DNA from: Pseudomonas gregormendelii | GTDB taxonomy: Bacteria > Pseudomonadota > Gammaproteobacteria > Pseudomonadales > Pseudomonadaceae | DNA: 64,000 nucleotides | Reading direction: 5' to 3' | Assembly: GCF_017114825.1 (NCBI RefSeq) | Contig: NZ_JADEVO010000012.1 | Span: forward strand, 1 to 64,000 | Shown here: piece by piece, positions 17,345 to 27,139 of the stretch | How the letters are laid out: each line of letters begins with the position of its first letter | Numbering within the stretch: the first letter of the stretch is position 1 | The notes under the pieces: model-generated | Seen by the model: the letters and a program-made list of their open reading frames with translations, nothing else | What the model was told of the DNA's origin: nothing | Databases searched by the model: none | Made by a program: the position numbers and the translations under genes

Positions 17345-18265
17345 TCAGACTTTCTTTTTAGTGATCGAATTCTCCGACACAATCTCACGTACGACGTTGA
17401 CGAAAGCCCGAAGTCCCGCTGGCATATGGCGATTCGCAGGATAGTAAAGGCGCAGCCCCGGGTACGAAGGTGTCCAGTCCTCCAGCACTCGCATGAGCTT
17501 TCCGGACGAAATATGAGCAGAAGCAGCGAAATCATTAGTCCAGGCTATGCCGGCGCCTTGCAAAGCAGCCTCTAACATCAAGTGGTGGCTGTCGAGCGTC
17601 AACGACCCGCTGACATCTATTGATTGCTCTTCACCGCGCTTCTCGAATTCCCATTTGTAGATCGAACCACTGGGGAAGCGCACGCGTATGCAGTTGTGTG
17701 CGAGCAGGTCTATCGGAACCTTTGGTTTTTTGCATTTCGCGAAATACTGGGGGGAAGCGACCACCGCAAAACGGAGCGGGGGAGTGATCGCAATGGCGAT
17801 CATGTCCTGCGGAACGCTTTCCGCCAACCGTATGCCGGCGTCGAATCCACCAGCAACGATGTCAACCAGACTTCTATCGGTAACGATGTCTACCCGCATG
17901 TCGGGATAACGCCTTAGGTACTCCAGTACCACTGGCGTCAGCACCATTTGCGCAGCACCTTCGGAGGTGTTCAGGCGTAGGGTTCCCGCCGGCGTATCGC
18001 GGAATTCGCTTACCGCCTCCATGGCCGCGGATATATCACGCAGAGCGGGCTGCACACGAACCAGAAATTGCTCCCCGGCTTCAGACAGAGAAACGCTTCG
18101 CGTGGTTCTGTGGAACAACCTCACGCCAAGGCGTTTCTCCAGTGCAGCGATCGCATGACTGAGTGCTGATGGCGACATTCCCAATTCCACGGCCGCACGA
18201 CGAAAACTGCGATGAGTAGAAACGGCGACTACGGCGTTCAGCTCGAGTAGCCCGGATTTCTGCAT
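17345..18265 (-). CDS. LysR-family regulator, divergent from a short-chain dehydrogenase
   Basis: This 306-residue regulator has an N-terminal helix-turn-helix (residues about 5-62, with A-A-V-E-L-G-M-S-P-S-A-L-S-H-A-I-A-A-L-E and L-F-H-R-T-T-R-S-V) and a periplasmic-binding-protein-like effector domain. AGGA lies 8 bases before the ATG at 18265. It is divergent from the dehydrogenase at 18453 with 187 bases between, the usual LysR arrangement, so it likely regulates that gene and itself. The inducer is unknown. Confidence 0.88.
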   Translation of the reverse strand: MQKSGLLELNAVVAVSTHRSFRRAAVELGMSPSALSHAIAALEKRLGVRLFHRTTRSVSLSEAGEQFLVRVQPALRDISAAMEAVSEFRDTPAGTLRLNTSEGAAQMVLTPVVLEYLRRYPDMRVDIVTDRSLVDIVAGGFDAGIRLAESVPQDMIAIAITPPLRFAVVASPQYFAKCKKPKVPIDLLAHNCIRVRFPSGSIYKWEFEKRGEEQSIDVSGSLTLDSHHLMLEAALQGAGIAWTNDFAASAHISSGKLMRVLEDWTPSYPGLRLYYPANRHMPAGLRAFVNVVREIVSENSITKKKV

Positions 18266-18452
18266 TGTGCTAATTCCTGCATCAGTTCATCCGATATTAG
18301 CCTGATTGTTTGCGACAGTGCTGAGGCTTATCTTGGTCCACAGCAACTTTACGCGGGTCGGGCTTCATAGCGTGGCCTGTGGCATCCCGGTCATCCGGTG
18401 ATCCCGCAAGTCAGTTCGACTCAGCGGTTATTAAACATGCGAGGAATAATTC

Positions 18453-19379
18453 ATGACGCGTATCACTACACCTTTCGGGTTTCATTCAACCGCACAAGAG
18501 GTCATTGAAGGGGTCGACCTCACTGGTAAACGTGCAATCGTAACGGGCGGGGCCTCCGGTATCGGTATTGAGACAGCGCGCGCATTGGTCAATGCCGGCG
18601 CAAACGTGACGCTTGCAGTACGGCGTCCGGAGGCGGCGGAATCGATAGCCGCCGAACTGCGCTCTGGGGGCAGGGGTACCGTTGATATCCGCTCAATCAA
18701 TCTGGCGGATCTGTCCTCTGTGAAATCGTTTGCTGAGTCGTGGTCAGGGCCACTTGATATCCTGGTCAATAACGCAGGGATCATGGCCGTTCCTCAGCGG
18801 GAGCTGACATCGCAGGGTTGGGAGATGCAGTTTGCAACCAACTTTCTCGGCCATTTTGCGCTCGTGCTTGGGTTGCAAAACGCCCTGATCAAAGCCGAAG
18901 GCGCCCGAATTGTTTCGTTGAGCTCAAACGCTAATCTTCTAGGGCCAGTAGTTTTCGACGACATCAATTTTGACTTCCGCACATACGATGCGTTCGCATC
19001 ATATGCCCAGGCAAAGTCAGCATGCGCGCTCATCGCCGTAGAGATCACCCGTCGCTGGGCGAAGCTAGGCATTTTCGCTAACGCTTTGAACCCTGGGGCA
19101 ATCGCGACCAACCTTCAGAAACATACCGGTGGGCTTAAGACCCCAATTGAACGTCAGAAGAACGTGCAACAAGGTGCTGCGACATCGGTACTGCTTGCGG
19201 CGTCTCCGTTGTTGGAAGGCATTGGTGGTCGTTATTTCGAGGACTGTAATGAGGCGCTGGTAGTCACCAAACGGCCTGCCGATTACAGGGGCGTTGCAGC
19301 TTATGCCGTTGACCCTGATAACGCGCAGCGGTTGTGGGAAGTTGCCACGCGGATGACCGTCGGATTGTTCTATAGGTGA
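18453..19379 (+). CDS. short-chain dehydrogenase/reductase
   Basis: This 308-residue protein has the classical SDR elements: T-G-G-A-S-G-I-G for NAD(P) binding near residue 31, N-N-A-G, a catalytic Ser in S-L-S-S-N and Y-A-Q-A-K (Tyr and Lys). Its length and an N-terminal extension before the Rossmann fold resemble the retinol-dehydrogenase/WW-domain-oxidoreductase-like group. It should oxidise or reduce an alcohol/carbonyl pair; the substrate is unknown. GAGGA lies 7 bases before the ATG. Control by the divergent LysR gene is likely. Confidence 0.88.
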   Translation: MTRITTPFGFHSTAQEVIEGVDLTGKRAIVTGGASGIGIETARALVNAGANVTLAVRRPEAAESIAAELRSGGRGTVDIRSINLADLSSVKSFAESWSGPLDILVNNAGIMAVPQRELTSQGWEMQFATNFLGHFALVLGLQNALIKAEGARIVSLSSNANLLGPVVFDDINFDFRTYDAFASYAQAKSACALIAVEITRRWAKLGIFANALNPGAIATNLQKHTGGLKTPIERQKNVQQGAATSVLLAASPLLEGIGGRYFEDCNEALVVTKRPADYRGVAAYAVDPDNAQRLWEVATRMTVGLFYR

Positions 19380-19481
19380 GACGATCAATCGCATTGTTGC
19401 TGACTAATCGGCTATTGGTTTCACCTGTAGGATTTACTCCATCAGATCGCCGGCTGGCGATCCTCACCTTGGAGATCCCTT

Positions 19482-20093
19482 ATGAAACTGTTGCATATCG
19501 ATTCGAGCATTCTGGGTGACAACTCGGCCTCCCGTCAGCTGAGCAGCGAAGTGGTCAAGGCCTGGCAGGGCGCTGAAGCAGGCACGGTGGTGACCTACCG
19601 TGACCTGGCCGCCGATGCCATCAGCCATTTTTCCGCCACCACCCTCGTTGCGGCCGGCACCACCGCCGAGTTGCGCAATGCCGCGCAACAACACGAGGCC
19701 GACCTGAGCGCCACTGCCCTGGCTGAGTTCCTCGCGGCCGATGCCGTGGTGATTGCCGCGCCGATGTACAACTTCACGATTCCAACCCAGCTCAAGGCCT
19801 GGATCGACCGCATCGCGGTAGCTGGCCAGACCTTCCGCTATACCGAAGCCGGCCCTGAAGGCCTGTGCGGGGGCAAGAAAGTGGTGATCGTGTCGACCTC
19901 CGGCGGCCTGCATGCCGGCCAGGCCAGCGGCGTAGCCCATGAAGAGTACTTGAAGCTGCTGCTGGGTTTCCTCGGTATCACCGACATCGAGTTCGTGCGT
20001 GCCGAAGGCCTGGCCTACGGTGACGAAGTGCGTACCAAAGCCATGAATGACGCGCACGTGCGCATCAGTGAGCAGTTGTTCGCCGCTGCGTAA
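19482..20093 (+). CDS. azoR: FMN-dependent NADH-azoreductase
   Basis: This 203-residue flavodoxin-fold enzyme uses FMN and NADH to reduce azo compounds and quinones. The start [20 protein letters not shown] is the AzoR phosphate-binding region. A-P-M-Y-N-F-x-I-P-x-Q-L-K-A-W-I-D contacts the flavin, and S-x-S-G-G follows. Length matches the family, and GGAG lies 7 bases before the ATG. From this gene onward base composition and gene content look like core Pseudomonas chromosome. A strong terminator follows at 20132-20179, so it is probably monocistronic. Confidence 0.93.
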   Translation: MKLLHIDSSILGDNSASRQLSSEVVKAWQGAEAGTVVTYRDLAADAISHFSATTLVAAGTTAELRNAAQQHEADLSATALAEFLAADAVVIAAPMYNFTIPTQLKAWIDRIAVAGQTFRYTEAGPEGLCGGKKVVIVSTSGGLHAGQASGVAHEEYLKLLLGFLGITDIEFVRAEGLAYGDEVRTKAMNDAHVRISEQLFAAA

Positions 20094-20131
20094 GGCTTGC
20101 GTAAAGAGCTCAAACAGCTCGGGCAATCGGT

Positions 20132-20179
20132 AAAAAACTCTGTATTCTGGAAGCGCAAGCGCCAGGTACGGAGTTTTTT
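20132..20179 (+). terminator. long bidirectional-looking terminator after azoR
   Basis: AAAAACTCTGTA at the left pairs with TACGGAGTTTTTT at the right (one G-U). The inner arms CTGG/CCAG and GCGC/GCGC add to the stem. A T-run follows on the plus strand, 39 bases after the azoR stop. Confidence 0.88.
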
Positions 20180-20259
20180 GTTTCTGGCTGTGTCACACGT
20201 TGGCCCAAGTCGTGCAGTCAAAGGGCATCGTCACCGCAAGTGAACAGGTAGGGCGTTCC

Positions 20260-21297
20260 ATGGTACGTCTTTGTGCAGCATTACTGCTGGGCCTGCTCGG
20301 CAGCCTTAATTGGGTGCAGGCAGCACCTGCGATGCATCCGCGCTGGAGCGTCGGCTACCACGAGATGAGTTTTCTCGACCCTCTGGACTTGCAGCCGATG
20401 CGTGCCATCGCGTTCTACCCCTCAAGCGACAAGGAGCATTCCAGCCGGCTGGAGGGTTACACGGTCGAAGCGGGTGAGGATACCCGGGTGGCCATCGGGC
20501 GCTACCCGATGCTGATGCTGTCCCATGGCAACACTGGTACGCCGATGGCCTTGCACGACCTGATGACTTCGCTGGCGCGCAAGGGCTTTGTGGTGGTGGC
20601 GGTTATCCATCCGGGTGACAACTCAACCGACCACAGTCGCCTGGGTACCCTGAGCAACCTGTACGGCCGGCCGCTGCAGATTTCCGAAGCCATTACCGCA
20701 ACCTTGGGCGATCCGATGCTGGCGCCTTTCGTGAATGCCGGGCAGGTCGGGGTGATTGGCTATTCGGCGGGCGGTGAAACGGCCTTGATACTCTCCGGTG
20801 CAACCCCTGATCTGGATCGCCTGCGCCGTTATTGCCAGGAGCGCCCGGATGATCGTGACGCCTGCAATACCCAGGGCGAGCTGATCGTCGATCGCGATGA
20901 CTTGCAACCGGTGGCCGACCCAAGAGTACATGCCTTGCTCCTGATGGCGCCGTTGAGCCTCAAGTTCGGCCGGCACACCCTGGCTGACGTGCATGTGCCA
21001 GTGCTGCTCTACAGCGGTGACGGAGACAAGCTGGTGGCCTTTGACAAAAATGCCGCCGCCCTGGCACGCAAACTGCCAATCGCACCGGATTTCAAGTTGC
21101 TGGCTGGCGCCGGGCATTTCGTGTTCATGGCCCCGTGCACCGATGAGGAGATTGCCGCCATGCCAGCACTGTGCACTGATGCCGATGGCGTTAACCGCGA
21201 GGACATTCATCGCAACCTGATTGGCGAGGCTGGCCGGTTCTTTTCTCGCACGTTGTCCAAGCCCAATCGGGCGGGTATGCAAACCGCTGATCAATGA
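20260..21297 (+). CDS. secreted alpha/beta hydrolase, dienelactone-hydrolase-like
   Basis: This 345-residue protein starts MVRLCAALLLGLLGSLNWVQA, a signal peptide, so the enzyme should be periplasmic. The alpha/beta-hydrolase core has M-L-S-H-G-N-T-G (oxyanion region), the nucleophile elbow G-Y-S-A-G-G (Ser), an acid candidate in S-G-D-G-D and the His of A-G-A-G-H-F-V-F. This resembles predicted dienelactone hydrolases and platelet-activating-factor acetylhydrolase-like lipases, and the natural substrate is unknown. The start at 20260 has AGGG 6 bases upstream; an upstream in-frame start would bury the signal peptide. It runs convergent with the MFS gene, with only 19 bases between stops. Confidence 0.82.
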   Translation: MVRLCAALLLGLLGSLNWVQAAPAMHPRWSVGYHEMSFLDPLDLQPMRAIAFYPSSDKEHSSRLEGYTVEAGEDTRVAIGRYPMLMLSHGNTGTPMALHDLMTSLARKGFVVVAVIHPGDNSTDHSRLGTLSNLYGRPLQISEAITATLGDPMLAPFVNAGQVGVIGYSAGGETALILSGATPDLDRLRRYCQERPDDRDACNTQGELIVDRDDLQPVADPRVHALLLMAPLSLKFGRHTLADVHVPVLLYSGDGDKLVAFDKNAAALARKLPIAPDFKLLAGAGHFVFMAPCTDEEIAAMPALCTDADGVNREDIHRNLIGEAGRFFSRTLSKPNRAGMQTADQ

Positions 21298-21316
21298 TAC
21301 CTGCGCGATATAGGGC

Positions 21317-22504
21317 TTAAGCCATTGCCCGACGTTTGAGCAGCAGGGTGAGTCCCAGTCCTGTCGCTGACAGCAGGGCTGCGCAGAAGAAGATCCACGA
21401 ATACCCCAGGTTCAATGCAATGGCACCCATCAATGGCCCGGCTATCGCCAGAGCGAGGTCGAAGAACACCGCGTAGGCACTCAAGCCCGCGCCGCGACTG
21501 GAGTTTGGTACCTGCTTGATCGCCTCCACCCCCAGCGCCGGGTACACCAGGGACAGGCCGAACCCCGTCAGCCCTGCGCCGAGCAAGGCATAGCCAGTGG
21601 AGGGCGCGAGCCAGAGCAATACCAGCCCCACAACCTCAATGCACATGCAGGCGATAGCTGAATTGAAGCCGCCAAAACGGCTGATGCTGGAAATGAACAG
21701 CACCCGGGCCAGGATGAAGCACACGCCGAACACCGTCAGGCAATACGCCGCACCTGTCCAGCCACGGTTCACGTAGTACAGGGTGATGAAGGTGGTCAGA
21801 GTGCCATAGCCGATCGACGCCAGGCTCAGGCTGGCCCCGAACGGTGCGATGCGCCCGAACACCGCCCAGAATGGCAGGCGCTCGCCGCGGATCACTGGTA
21901 CTGAAGGTTTGTTGCGAATCAGCAACAGCGCGCCCCCCGCCAGCAATGACAGGGCGATTCCCAGGCTGGCGAAACCCAGCTGGCCGACCATCACCACGCC
22001 CAGGGGCGCACCGATGGCGATTGCGCCATAGGAAGCGATGCCGTTCCAGGAAATGGAGCGCGCAGTGTGTTCAGCGCCCACCTGGCCCATGCACCAGCTG
22101 ATGGTGCCGACGCCGATCAGACCCTGGGCGATCCCCAGCAACAAACGCCCGGCAATCAGAATCAACAGGCTCAGCAGCGGCGTGCTTTGCAGGAGTGTCG
22201 ACAGCCAGGTCAGCAGGCCACTCAGGACAATGCCCGACAACCCGTAGACGATCGCCCGTTTGGTGCCGACAGTGTCCGACATGCGTCCGGCCATCGGCCG
22301 GCTGAGCAGGGTAGCCAGGTACTGGCAGCCAATGGTCAGGCCAGCGACTATGGCGCTGAACCCCAGCTGGTCATGGACGTAGCCCGGCAGCACGGCGATC
22401 GGCAGGCCGATGCACAGGAAAGCGACGAAGGTGTAGAAGACGATGGAGACGATCTGCAGGGTGATCGCCATGGAGCTTTGCGGTGGCAGTTGCTGCGCAG
22501 ACAT
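21317..22504 (-). CDS. MFS transporter, YhhS/YfcJ-like
   Basis: This 395-residue inner-membrane protein has 12 predicted transmembrane segments. The MFS signature G-R-M-S-D-x-x-G-x-K-R lies between segments 2 and 3. The L-A-T-L-L-S-R-P-M-A-G-R-M-S-D context and overall layout fit the YhhS/YfcJ group of uncharacterised exporters, some linked to resistance to toxic compounds such as glyphosate or arabinose analogues. The substrate is unknown. No neighbour is co-directional and close, so it is probably monocistronic. A REP pair lies just upstream. Confidence 0.85.
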   Translation of the reverse strand: MSAQQLPPQSSMAITLQIVSIVFYTFVAFLCIGLPIAVLPGYVHDQLGFSAIVAGLTIGCQYLATLLSRPMAGRMSDTVGTKRAIVYGLSGIVLSGLLTWLSTLLQSTPLLSLLILIAGRLLLGIAQGLIGVGTISWCMGQVGAEHTARSISWNGIASYGAIAIGAPLGVVMVGQLGFASLGIALSLLAGGALLLIRNKPSVPVIRGERLPFWAVFGRIAPFGASLSLASIGYGTLTTFITLYYVNRGWTGAAYCLTVFGVCFILARVLFISSISRFGGFNSAIACMCIEVVGLVLLWLAPSTGYALLGAGLTGFGLSLVYPALGVEAIKQVPNSSRGAGLSAYAVFFDLALAIAGPLMGAIALNLGYSWIFFCAALLSATGLGLTLLLKRRAMA

Positions 22505-22592
22505 GAGGGCTCGTTCGCGGGCGGCGGAGGGAGAGCTGCATCATGGCGCGGGCGAGAAACAAAAGGAAGCAGGCTAACGATCAAGATCAAAG

Positions 22593-22659
22593 GATCGCAG
22601 CCTTCGGCAGCTCCTACAGAGGGCGCATTCCAAGGTAGGAGCTGCCGAAGGCTGCGATC
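22593..22659. repeat. REP/REPIN-type inverted pair with perfect 25-bp arms
   Basis: The arm at 22593-22617 (starting GATCGCAGCCTTCGG) is matched exactly in inverse at 22635-22659, 17 bases apart. The same unit recurs at 28572-28600 and 40362-40386, so this is a dispersed Pseudomonas REP family, likely mobilised by a RAYT transposase encoded elsewhere. Confidence 0.9.
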
Positions 22660-22677
22660 TGTTGATCTCCAAACAAT

Positions 22678-22708
22678 AAAAAGCCCCGTCACCAGGACAG
22701 GGCTTTTA
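22678..22708 (-). terminator. terminator of the ybiT-type gene
   Basis: AAAAGCCC(C)GTC, loop, GAC(A)GGGCTTTT forms a hairpin 28 bases beyond the ABC-F stop. On the minus strand it ends in a T-run. Confidence 0.85.
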
Positions 22709-22735
22709 CTTGCAGCTTGAAACTAATAGTTGCTC

Positions 22736-24325
22736 TTAAAACACCACGCCCTGACTGCGCAGGTAATCGTCATAGGTGCCGCTAAAGTCGATCACGCCGC
22801 TAGGGCTCAGCTCGATGATGCGGGTTGCCAGGGACGATACGAACTCGCGGTCGTGGCTGACAAAAATCAGCGTGCCCGGGTAGTTCTCCAGCGCCAGGTT
22901 CAGCGCCTCGATGGATTCCATGTCCAAGTGGTTGGTGGGTTCGTCCATGATCAGCACGTTCGGCTTTTGCAGGATCAGCTTGCCGAACAGCATGCGACCT
23001 TGCTCACCACCTGAGATGACCTTGACCGACTTGAGGATCTCGTCGTTGGAGAACAGCATCCGGCCGAGGGTGCCGCGAACGATTTGTTCGCCGCCCTGGG
23101 TCCACTGGCCCATCCAGTCGAACAGGTTGCAGTCGTCCTCGAAGTCGTGCGCGTGGTCCTGGGCGTAGTAGCCCAGTTCCGCGGCGTCGGTCCACTTCAC
23201 GGTACCGGCGTCCGGGGTCAGCTCGTTGACCAGGGTGCGCAGCAGGGTGGTTTTGCCGATGCCGTTCGGGCCGATAATCGCTACGCGCTCGCCGGCTTCA
23301 ACCTGGAAGCTGAACTCCTTGAACAGCGGCTTGCCGTCGAAGCCTTTGGCCATGCGCTCGACAATCACTGCCTGACGGTGCAGCTTCTTGGTTTGCTCGA
23401 AACGGATGAACGGGCTCACGCGGCTCGATGGCTTGACCTCGGCCAGCTGGATCTTGTCGATCGCCTTGGCGCGGGAAGTGGCCTGCTTGGCTTTCGAGGC
23501 GTTGGCCGAGAAGCGGCTGACGAACGACTGCAGTTCCGAAATTTGCGCTTTCTTCTTGGCGTTGTCAGACAGCAGCTGCTCGCGGGACTGGGTCGCCACG
23601 GTCATGTACTCGTCGTAGTTGCCCGGGAACAGGCGCAGCTCGCCGTAATCCAGGTCAGCCATGTGAGTACATACGCTGTTCAGGAAGTGACGGTCGTGAG
23701 AGATGATGATCATCAGGCTGGAGCGCTGGGTCAGTATGTTTTCCAGCCAGCGGATGGTGTTGATATCCAGGTGGTTGGTCGGTTCGTCGAGCAGCAGCAC
23801 TTCAGGATCGGAGAACAGCGCCTGGGCGAGCAACACCCGCAGTTTCCAGCCCGGGGACACTTCACTCATCGGGCCGAAGTGCTGCTCGATGCCGATACCC
23901 AGGCCCAGCAGCAGTTCACCGGCACGGGATTCGGCGGTGTAGCCGTCCATTTCCGCGAATTCGGTTTCCAGCTCGGCCACGGCCATGCCGTCTTCTTCGG
24001 TCATTTCCGGCAGCGAGTAGATGCGGTCGCGCTCGGCCTTGACCTTCCACAGCTCTTCGTGACCCATGATCACGGTGTCGATCACGGTGAATTCTTCGTA
24101 GGCGAACTGGTCCTGGCGCAATTTACCCAGGCGCACGTTCGGTTCGAGCATGACCTGGCCGCCGGACGGTTCGAGGTCGCCGCCGAGGATTTTCATGAAC
24201 GTCGACTTGCCGCAGCCGTTGGCGCCGATCAGGCCGTAGCAGTTGCCCGCGCCGAATTTGACCGAAACGTTTTCGAATAGCGGCTTGGCGCCGAACTGCA
24301 TCGTGATGTTAGCTGTAGAGATCAA
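22736..24325 (-). CDS. ybiT: ABC-F family ATPase, YbiT type
   Basis: This 529-residue soluble protein has two ABC nucleotide-binding domains and no membrane segments, the ABC-F layout of ribosome-associated factors. Domain 1 has G-A-N-G-C-G-K-S-T and [11 protein letters not shown]. Domain 2 has [17 protein letters not shown] and M-D-E-P-T-N-H-L-D. Extended identity with E. coli YbiT (530 residues) is obvious in the linker ([13 protein letters not shown]). Such proteins bind the ribosomal E site and modulate peptide-bond formation. The start is an uncommon TTG at 24325, supported by AGGA 7 bases upstream; the next Met would remove the conserved N-terminal strand. Confidence 0.93.
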   Translation of the reverse strand: MISTANITMQFGAKPLFENVSVKFGAGNCYGLIGANGCGKSTFMKILGGDLEPSGGQVMLEPNVRLGKLRQDQFAYEEFTVIDTVIMGHEELWKVKAERDRIYSLPEMTEEDGMAVAELETEFAEMDGYTAESRAGELLLGLGIGIEQHFGPMSEVSPGWKLRVLLAQALFSDPEVLLLDEPTNHLDINTIRWLENILTQRSSLMIIISHDRHFLNSVCTHMADLDYGELRLFPGNYDEYMTVATQSREQLLSDNAKKKAQISELQSFVSRFSANASKAKQATSRAKAIDKIQLAEVKPSSRVSPFIRFEQTKKLHRQAVIVERMAKGFDGKPLFKEFSFQVEAGERVAIIGPNGIGKTTLLRTLVNELTPDAGTVKWTDAAELGYYAQDHAHDFEDDCNLFDWMGQWTQGGEQIVRGTLGRMLFSNDEILKSVKVISGGEQGRMLFGKLILQKPNVLIMDEPTNHLDMESIEALNLALENYPGTLIFVSHDREFVSSLATRIIELSPSGVIDFSGTYDDYLRSQGVVF

Positions 24326-24734
24326 AGGTTTTTCCTGCGAAGCATTCAGAGTAGCTAGGGTTGCGGCAGTACCGATTCAGTACCCGTTTCCGGTATTCAA
24401 ACCACGGGAAATGCATCCCGGTCAGAAGCGGAAGGTCCATCTGGCAATAAGTGGACAGCAGCATATGGAGCGCTTGGCCCGAGTCGAAGTGCGCTGAAAC
24501 GGGGGTCATTCCCGTCATCAACCAAGGGGGGCGCGTAATGTTTGGCGGCGATTGTACTGGTCTGGCACCTGAAACGATAGGGCATTGAGGCTACACGGCT
24601 GCTTTGGCGGCGTCAGCGGACAGTTTTTCACATTTGCGGGTTAACCAGGGTCAGCAACTGTGGCTAAAATGCCACCTACTTGATGCCGACAGGCATGGAT
24701 GCAGTTTGTTCACTCCTGACTTGTGACGATTTCC
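24326..24734. other. about 409-bp intergenic region between divergent ybiT and lpxO
   Basis: No gene is recognised. Several short frames exist on both strands without ribosome sites or family features. Promoters for both divergent genes must lie here, but no clear -35/-10 pair stood out. Confidence 0.6.
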
Positions 24735-25634
24735 GTGAAGCTCATCATTGCCGCCATTTATATAGTCACGATCACTTACGTCCATCTGCGCGGTCGCGTG
24801 CGCCACAAGCCAGGCCGGCAACTGAGCGACCACTCGACGTTCCTCGCGCCGCTCAACTGTGTGCTGTACCTGTTCTCGAAACTGCCCAACAAACCTTACC
24901 TCGATCCGGCAGACTTTCCGGACCTGCGGCCGCTGCAGGAGCACTGGCAGGAGATTCGCGCGGAAGCACAGAACCTGATTCACGCCGGTGAAATCAAGCG
25001 TTCCAGCCACTATGACGATGTCGGCTTCAACTCCTTCTTCAAGACTGGCTGGAAACGTTTCTACCTCAAGTGGTACGGCGACAGCCATCCTTCGGCAAAG
25101 AAGTTGTGCCCGCGCACCACCGAACTGGTGCAGGGCATTGGCTCGATCAAAGCCGCGATGTTCGCCGAGCTGCCGCCCGGGTCCAGACTGGTGCGCCATC
25201 GTGATCCCTATGCCGGGTCCTACCGTTACCACCTGGGCCTGGAAACGCCGAATGATGCGGGCTGCTATATCAATGTCGACGGCGAGAATTACCACTGGCG
25301 CGACGGTGAAGCCGTAATGTTCGATGAGACCTTCATCCATTACGCGGAAAACACCACGAGTCACAATCGCATCATTCTGTTTTGCGATATCGAGCGGCCC
25401 ATGAAGTATCGCTGGGCGGCAGCATTCAACGGCTGGTTCAGCCGCCATGTGATGTCCGCTGCCGGCGCACCGAACGATGCGGGCGACAAGACGGGCGGGA
25501 TCAACCGGCTGTTTGGCAAGATCTACAAGATCCGCTTGCGCGGCAAGGCGCTAAAGAAGCGCAATCGCAAGCTCTATTATCTGGAAAAGTGGGCAATATT
25601 TGGCAGTTTGATCGCGGTTTTCGTGCTGATCTGA
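24735..25634 (+). CDS. lpxO: lipid A hydroxylase, LpxO type
   Basis: This protein of about 299 residues belongs to the aspartyl/asparaginyl beta-hydroxylase family of Fe(II)/2-oxoglutarate dioxygenases. LpxO adds a 2-hydroxyl group to a secondary acyl chain of lipid A. An N-terminal membrane anchor (L-I-I-A-A-I-Y-I-V-T-I-T-Y-V) is followed by H-x-R-G-R-V-R-H-K. The iron ligands appear in R-H-R-D-P-Y (His, Asp) and F-I-H-Y-A-E-N (distal His), and a 2-oxoglutarate Arg in N-R-I-I-L-F-C-D. A C-terminal hydrophobic stretch is also present. The start is uncertain: GTG at 24735 fits the usual family N-terminus, while GTG at 24723 is in frame; neither has a strong ribosome site. Confidence 0.88.
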   Translation: MKLIIAAIYIVTITYVHLRGRVRHKPGRQLSDHSTFLAPLNCVLYLFSKLPNKPYLDPADFPDLRPLQEHWQEIRAEAQNLIHAGEIKRSSHYDDVGFNSFFKTGWKRFYLKWYGDSHPSAKKLCPRTTELVQGIGSIKAAMFAELPPGSRLVRHRDPYAGSYRYHLGLETPNDAGCYINVDGENYHWRDGEAVMFDETFIHYAENTTSHNRIILFCDIERPMKYRWAAAFNGWFSRHVMSAAGAPNDAGDKTGGINRLFGKIYKIRLRGKALKKRNRKLYYLEKWAIFGSLIAVFVLI

Positions 25635-25673
25635 TCAATGCCATCGCGAGCAGGACTGCACCTTCACAATCAA

Positions 25674-26546
25674 TCATCCAGCCGATCGCTTGGTCGCCTT
25701 TTTCGCCGGTGCCGTCTTCGCCGTCGACTTGGTTTTCGCCGCCGGCCTGGCAGCAGCTTTCCCTCCCAGGCTACGCTTGAGCAACTCGGTCAAGTCGATG
25801 ACATCCGCCGTCTTGCGTTCTTCCTCGCCGGTCGCCGTTTCCACATCTTCGATCTTGCCTTCATGGGCTTTCTTCTCGACCAGCGCCATGATCTTGTCCT
25901 CGAAACTGTCGCGATAGTCCTCGGGCGACCAGTCACCGCTCATGTCCTGCACCAGGCGCTTGGCCATGTCGAGCTCGCCCTTGGCCAGTTTGGGCTCGGT
26001 CACTTCGCTGCCCAGTTCCAGGGTATCGAGACTGCGAACCTCTTCCGGCCAGCGCAGCATCACCAGGACCATCGCCGACTCCAACGGCATCAGCGCTGCC
26101 AGGTGCTGGCGGGTATGCAGCACCACGTGGCACAGGGCGACTTTGTTGGTTTTGCTCAGGGTTTCACGCAGCAGCGCATAGACCTTGCCGCCGCGTTTGT
26201 CCGGGGCCAGGTAGTACGGCCTATCGATGTTCTGCAGCGGGATCTGCTCGCTGTCCACAAAGGAAAAGATGTCGATTGTCTGGGTGGAGAGCGGGTGGGC
26301 TGATTTGATTTCCTCTTCACTGAGCACCACGTAGCGACCCTTTTCGTACTGCACACCCTTGACGATGTGTTCCTTGGTCACCTCCTTGCCGGTTACCTTG
26401 TTCACCCGTTTATACCCGACCGGATCCATACTGCGACTGTCCAGCCAGTCAAAGTCCACGCCTTGGGAAGACGTCGCCGAAACCAGTGCTACAGGGATAT
26501 GCACCAGCCCGAAACTGATTGCGCCTTTCCAGATTGCCCGTGCCAT
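25674..26546 (-). CDS. ku: Ku protein of bacterial non-homologous end joining
   Basis: This 290-residue homodimeric DNA-end-binding protein recruits LigD for double-strand break repair. It opens with MARAIWKGAISFGLVHIPV, the near-invariant bacterial Ku start, and keeps the Ku core through about residue 250. The C-terminal tail is rich in Lys and Ala (K-A-A-A-R-P-A-A-K-T-K), typical of extended Ku proteins with extra DNA contacts. No ligD is in the window, so its partner must be elsewhere. It converges with lpxO, with 39 bases between stops. Confidence 0.95.
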   Translation of the reverse strand: MARAIWKGAISFGLVHIPVALVSATSSQGVDFDWLDSRSMDPVGYKRVNKVTGKEVTKEHIVKGVQYEKGRYVVLSEEEIKSAHPLSTQTIDIFSFVDSEQIPLQNIDRPYYLAPDKRGGKVYALLRETLSKTNKVALCHVVLHTRQHLAALMPLESAMVLVMLRWPEEVRSLDTLELGSEVTEPKLAKGELDMAKRLVQDMSGDWSPEDYRDSFEDKIMALVEKKAHEGKIEDVETATGEEERKTADVIDLTELLKRSLGGKAAARPAAKTKSTAKTAPAKKATKRSAG

Positions 26547-26751
26547 GGTCGTCTACTCGCGAGTGATGATCAGGTGACCCGCATCCCTCGGCAAAAGTTT
26601 CAGCCGATGATGCCCCGGCCCGCCGGGGTGCGGGGCATCCCTGGTCAACTGGTGTTACATCTTCGACGCGAGGTTTTGATTAACAAAACAGAACCCCCGG
26701 CGTAGCGTGGTATCGAAGACCCTATCCACGCCCACGTCGAGAGGTTCACCG

Positions 26752-27102
26752 ATGAACAGGTTCGTGCTGGTCTGCACCGCACTAGCATGGAGTGCCGTAC
26801 TGAGCCATCAGGCCCACGCGGCAGCGGTCCCTGAGTCGATGCTGTTGGCGCAAAGCCCTACGGGTAGTACCAGCAATCCCTACAACAGCCCCATCCGTCG
26901 GGCCAACCCCAATAGCATGCAAGGCACACAACCCAGTGCGCCGGCCATACGCGGGCCCAATACCGTACCAGTGCCCCGGCCACCCACCCTGGACAACGGC
27001 GGCATTGGCAATCGTGCACCGCAGACTCGCCCTGTGCCCGACAGCCCACCCAGGTTCATCCCCAACCCACCCCCTAGAGACGGCGATACCAACAATCGCT
27101 GA
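26752..27102 (+). CDS. small secreted proline-rich protein
   Basis: This 116-residue protein starts MNRFVLVCTALAWSAVLSHQ and continues A-H-A, a Sec signal peptide. The mature part of about 93 residues is rich in Pro, Asn and Gly, with low-complexity blocks such as P-V-P-R-P-P-T-L and P-P-R-F-I-P-N-P-P-P, and is probably disordered in the periplasm. No family is recognised. GAGG lies 7 bases before the ATG at 26752; upstream in-frame starts lack one. It precedes the sugar-dehydrogenase gene by 37 bases on the same strand and may be co-transcribed. Confidence 0.65.
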   Translation: MNRFVLVCTALAWSAVLSHQAHAAAVPESMLLAQSPTGSTSNPYNSPIRRANPNSMQGTQPSAPAIRGPNTVPVPRPPTLDNGGIGNRAPQTRPVPDSPPRFIPNPPPRDGDTNNR

Positions 27103-27139
27103 GCCTGGCTGACTATTTTGACGACATAAGGAACTGTGC

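Noticed and set aside
23084..24280. 398-codon open frame opposite ybiT
   Set aside because: It is antisense to a highly conserved gene and of biased His/Gln/Val composition.
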